Of a stretch of DNA of 64,000 bases, positions 63,075 to 64,000 are shown in pieces (position 1 is the first letter of the stretch; every line of letters starts with the position of its first letter). The stretch is from positions 6,099,001 to 6,163,000 of the forward strand of contig NEEC01000002.1 of NCBI GenBank assembly GCA_002189035.1, in the 5' to 3' direction. The position numbers and the translations under genes were made by a program. This DNA comes from Utricularia gibba. Its lineage: Eukaryota; Streptophyta; Magnoliopsida; Lamiales; Lentibulariaceae. Under the pieces are notes generated by a model that ran no database searches, was not told the DNA's origin, and saw nothing but the letters and a program-made list of their open reading frames with translations.

Positions 63075-64000
63075 ATGGTATTTGCATATCTGCGAAAGAG
63101 CGTCTCCCTCAATTTGTTTCCTAAGGGAGCGGCCTTGTTTCTACGCGAGCGCCACGCTTCCTTCTTGCTTCAGCTCCATTTCGTCACCACCGGGAACCCG
63201 GATGCTTTCGAACACCAGCCTGCCGGAGATACAAAGACGGTCGCTTCTTTACTCAAGGAAAATGGCTTTTCGGACGCGCAATTGGAGAAAGTGTTTCGCA
63301 GCAGGCCACAACTGTGTTCCGCGAATTGGGAGACTTCGATAAACCCGAAGATCAAAATTTTCCAGGAATTTGGTTTTTCTAGTTCCGAAATTGCCAAGAT
63401 TATCACCAAGGAACCCACTGTCTTGTGTTGCCGCGCCAGCAAACTCCGCCCTTCACTGTCTACGCTACTAGGTTTATTGGGTTGCAGGGGAGCAGTGGTT
63501 AATCTACTGGGGATGGGGAAGAATAGGAGATTCTTATCCACCGATTTCGAGAAGACTCTGTACCCAAACATTGAGTTCCTGAAGAGCCATGGCTTGTCCA
63601 TGCAACGCATCAATGGTCTCATGCGTTTGTTCCCAGCACCCTTATTCCTCAAACATGAACTTCTTACAAAACTCGTTGAGAAATTGGAGAGGTTGGGATT
63701 TAATCCGAGCTCCAGCAAGTTTATCTATGGTCTTTGGGCTGTTGCGTCTATGGGTGACGAAATTTGGGAACAAAAGCTGCGGACTTTCAGGGATTTGGGT
63801 TTCACAGATTCTGATACTCTCACTGCTTTCAGGAAAGTTCCCCTTGCGCTAACCACATCGTCCGAGAAGATAAAGAGAATTACACAAGTCGTTCTCTCTA
63901 CAAAGAGCTACACAATGTCAGATATTATTGCATTCCCTGTTTGCTTTAGGTGCAGCTTGGAGAAAAGGTTAAAGCCACGGCTGCAAGTGTTGCAGATTCT
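63075..64000 (+). CDS. mTERF-domain organellar protein, cut by window end
   Basis: An open frame from ATG 63075 runs off the right edge, with about 308 codons visible. The N-terminus MVFAYLRKSVSLNLFPKG looks like an organellar targeting peptide. mTERF helix-pair features follow: TVASLLKENGFSDAQLEKVF, KIKIFQEFGFSSSEIAKIIT, NIEFLKSHGLSMQRINGLM, LVEKLERLGFNPSSSKFI, KLRTFRDLGFTDSDTLTAFR and the start of a further repeat at about residue 270. mTERF proteins act in organellar transcription, splicing or ribosome assembly. No frame break is seen. The C-terminal repeats and any intron are outside the window. Confidence 0.9.
   Translation, partial: MVFAYLRKSVSLNLFPKGAALFLRERHASFLLQLHFVTTGNPDAFEHQPAGDTKTVASLLKENGFSDAQLEKVFRSRPQLCSANWETSINPKIKIFQEFGFSSSEIAKIITKEPTVLCCRASKLRPSLSTLLGLLGCRGAVVNLLGMGKNRRFLSTDFEKTLYPNIEFLKSHGLSMQRINGLMRLFPAPLFLKHELLTKLVEKLERLGFNPSSSKFIYGLWAVASMGDEIWEQKLRTFRDLGFTDSDTLTAFRKVPLALTTSSEKIKRITQVVLSTKSYTMSDIIAFPVCFRCSLEKRLKPRLQVLQI

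Overview
This is a 64 kb window of plant nuclear DNA, most likely from a eudicot. The protein families (class III peroxidase, IQD, NIN-like RWP-RK, bZIP60, GAPDH B, PPR, mTERF, DUF936) and the short GT-AG introns support this. So do the AT-rich intergenic stretches and the site II and telo-box promoter motifs. I could rebuild 17 genes exon by exon, with reading-frame arithmetic that closes. I cannot name the species from the sequence.

Layout: 0.4-3.3 kb CNOT9 of the CCR4-NOT complex (-); 4.2-5.6 kb secreted class III peroxidase (-); 5.8-8.0 kb non-coding AT-rich tandem duplication with MITE-like inserts; 8.6-10.4 kb perakine-reductase-like aldo-keto reductase (-); 11.0-12.9 kb IQD calmodulin-binding protein (-); 17.6-20.7 kb CMP-sialic-acid-transporter-like nucleotide-sugar transporter (+); 21.6-22.7 kb ARIADNE pseudogene (+); 23.8-32.5 kb NIN-like transcription factor (-) split by a complete Ty1/copia element with identical-looking LTRs; 34.0-35.7 kb PPR protein (+); 36.6-38.4 kb fructokinase (+, one frame break); 39.1-40.0 kb EDR2-type DUF1336 protein (-); 42.0-43.0 kb unknown charged protein (+); 43.5-46.1 kb DUF936 protein (-); 49.6-51.2 kb divergent RPL38/RPL35 pair; 52.2-53.6 kb bZIP60 (+) with an IRE1 splice hairpin; 54.9-56.9 kb single-RRM protein (+); 58.1-58.6 kb decayed ATL RING-H2 gene (-); 58.7-60.7 kb plastid GAPDH B (-); 61.3-62.7 kb PPR protein (+); 63.1 kb to the edge, an mTERF protein (+, cut by the window).

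These are unlinked housekeeping and regulatory genes, not an operon-like system. The most notable things are the young copia insertion that cuts the NLP gene, with an LTR start codon in frame with the NLP 3' half; the bZIP60 hairpin and the basic tail it would unlock; the ribosomal-protein pair sharing a 250 bp promoter with start codons isolated in 3-4 nt coding exons; and at least six frame breaks that are each consistent with one missing base, which may be a sequence-quality signature. I found no unambiguous new biological system.
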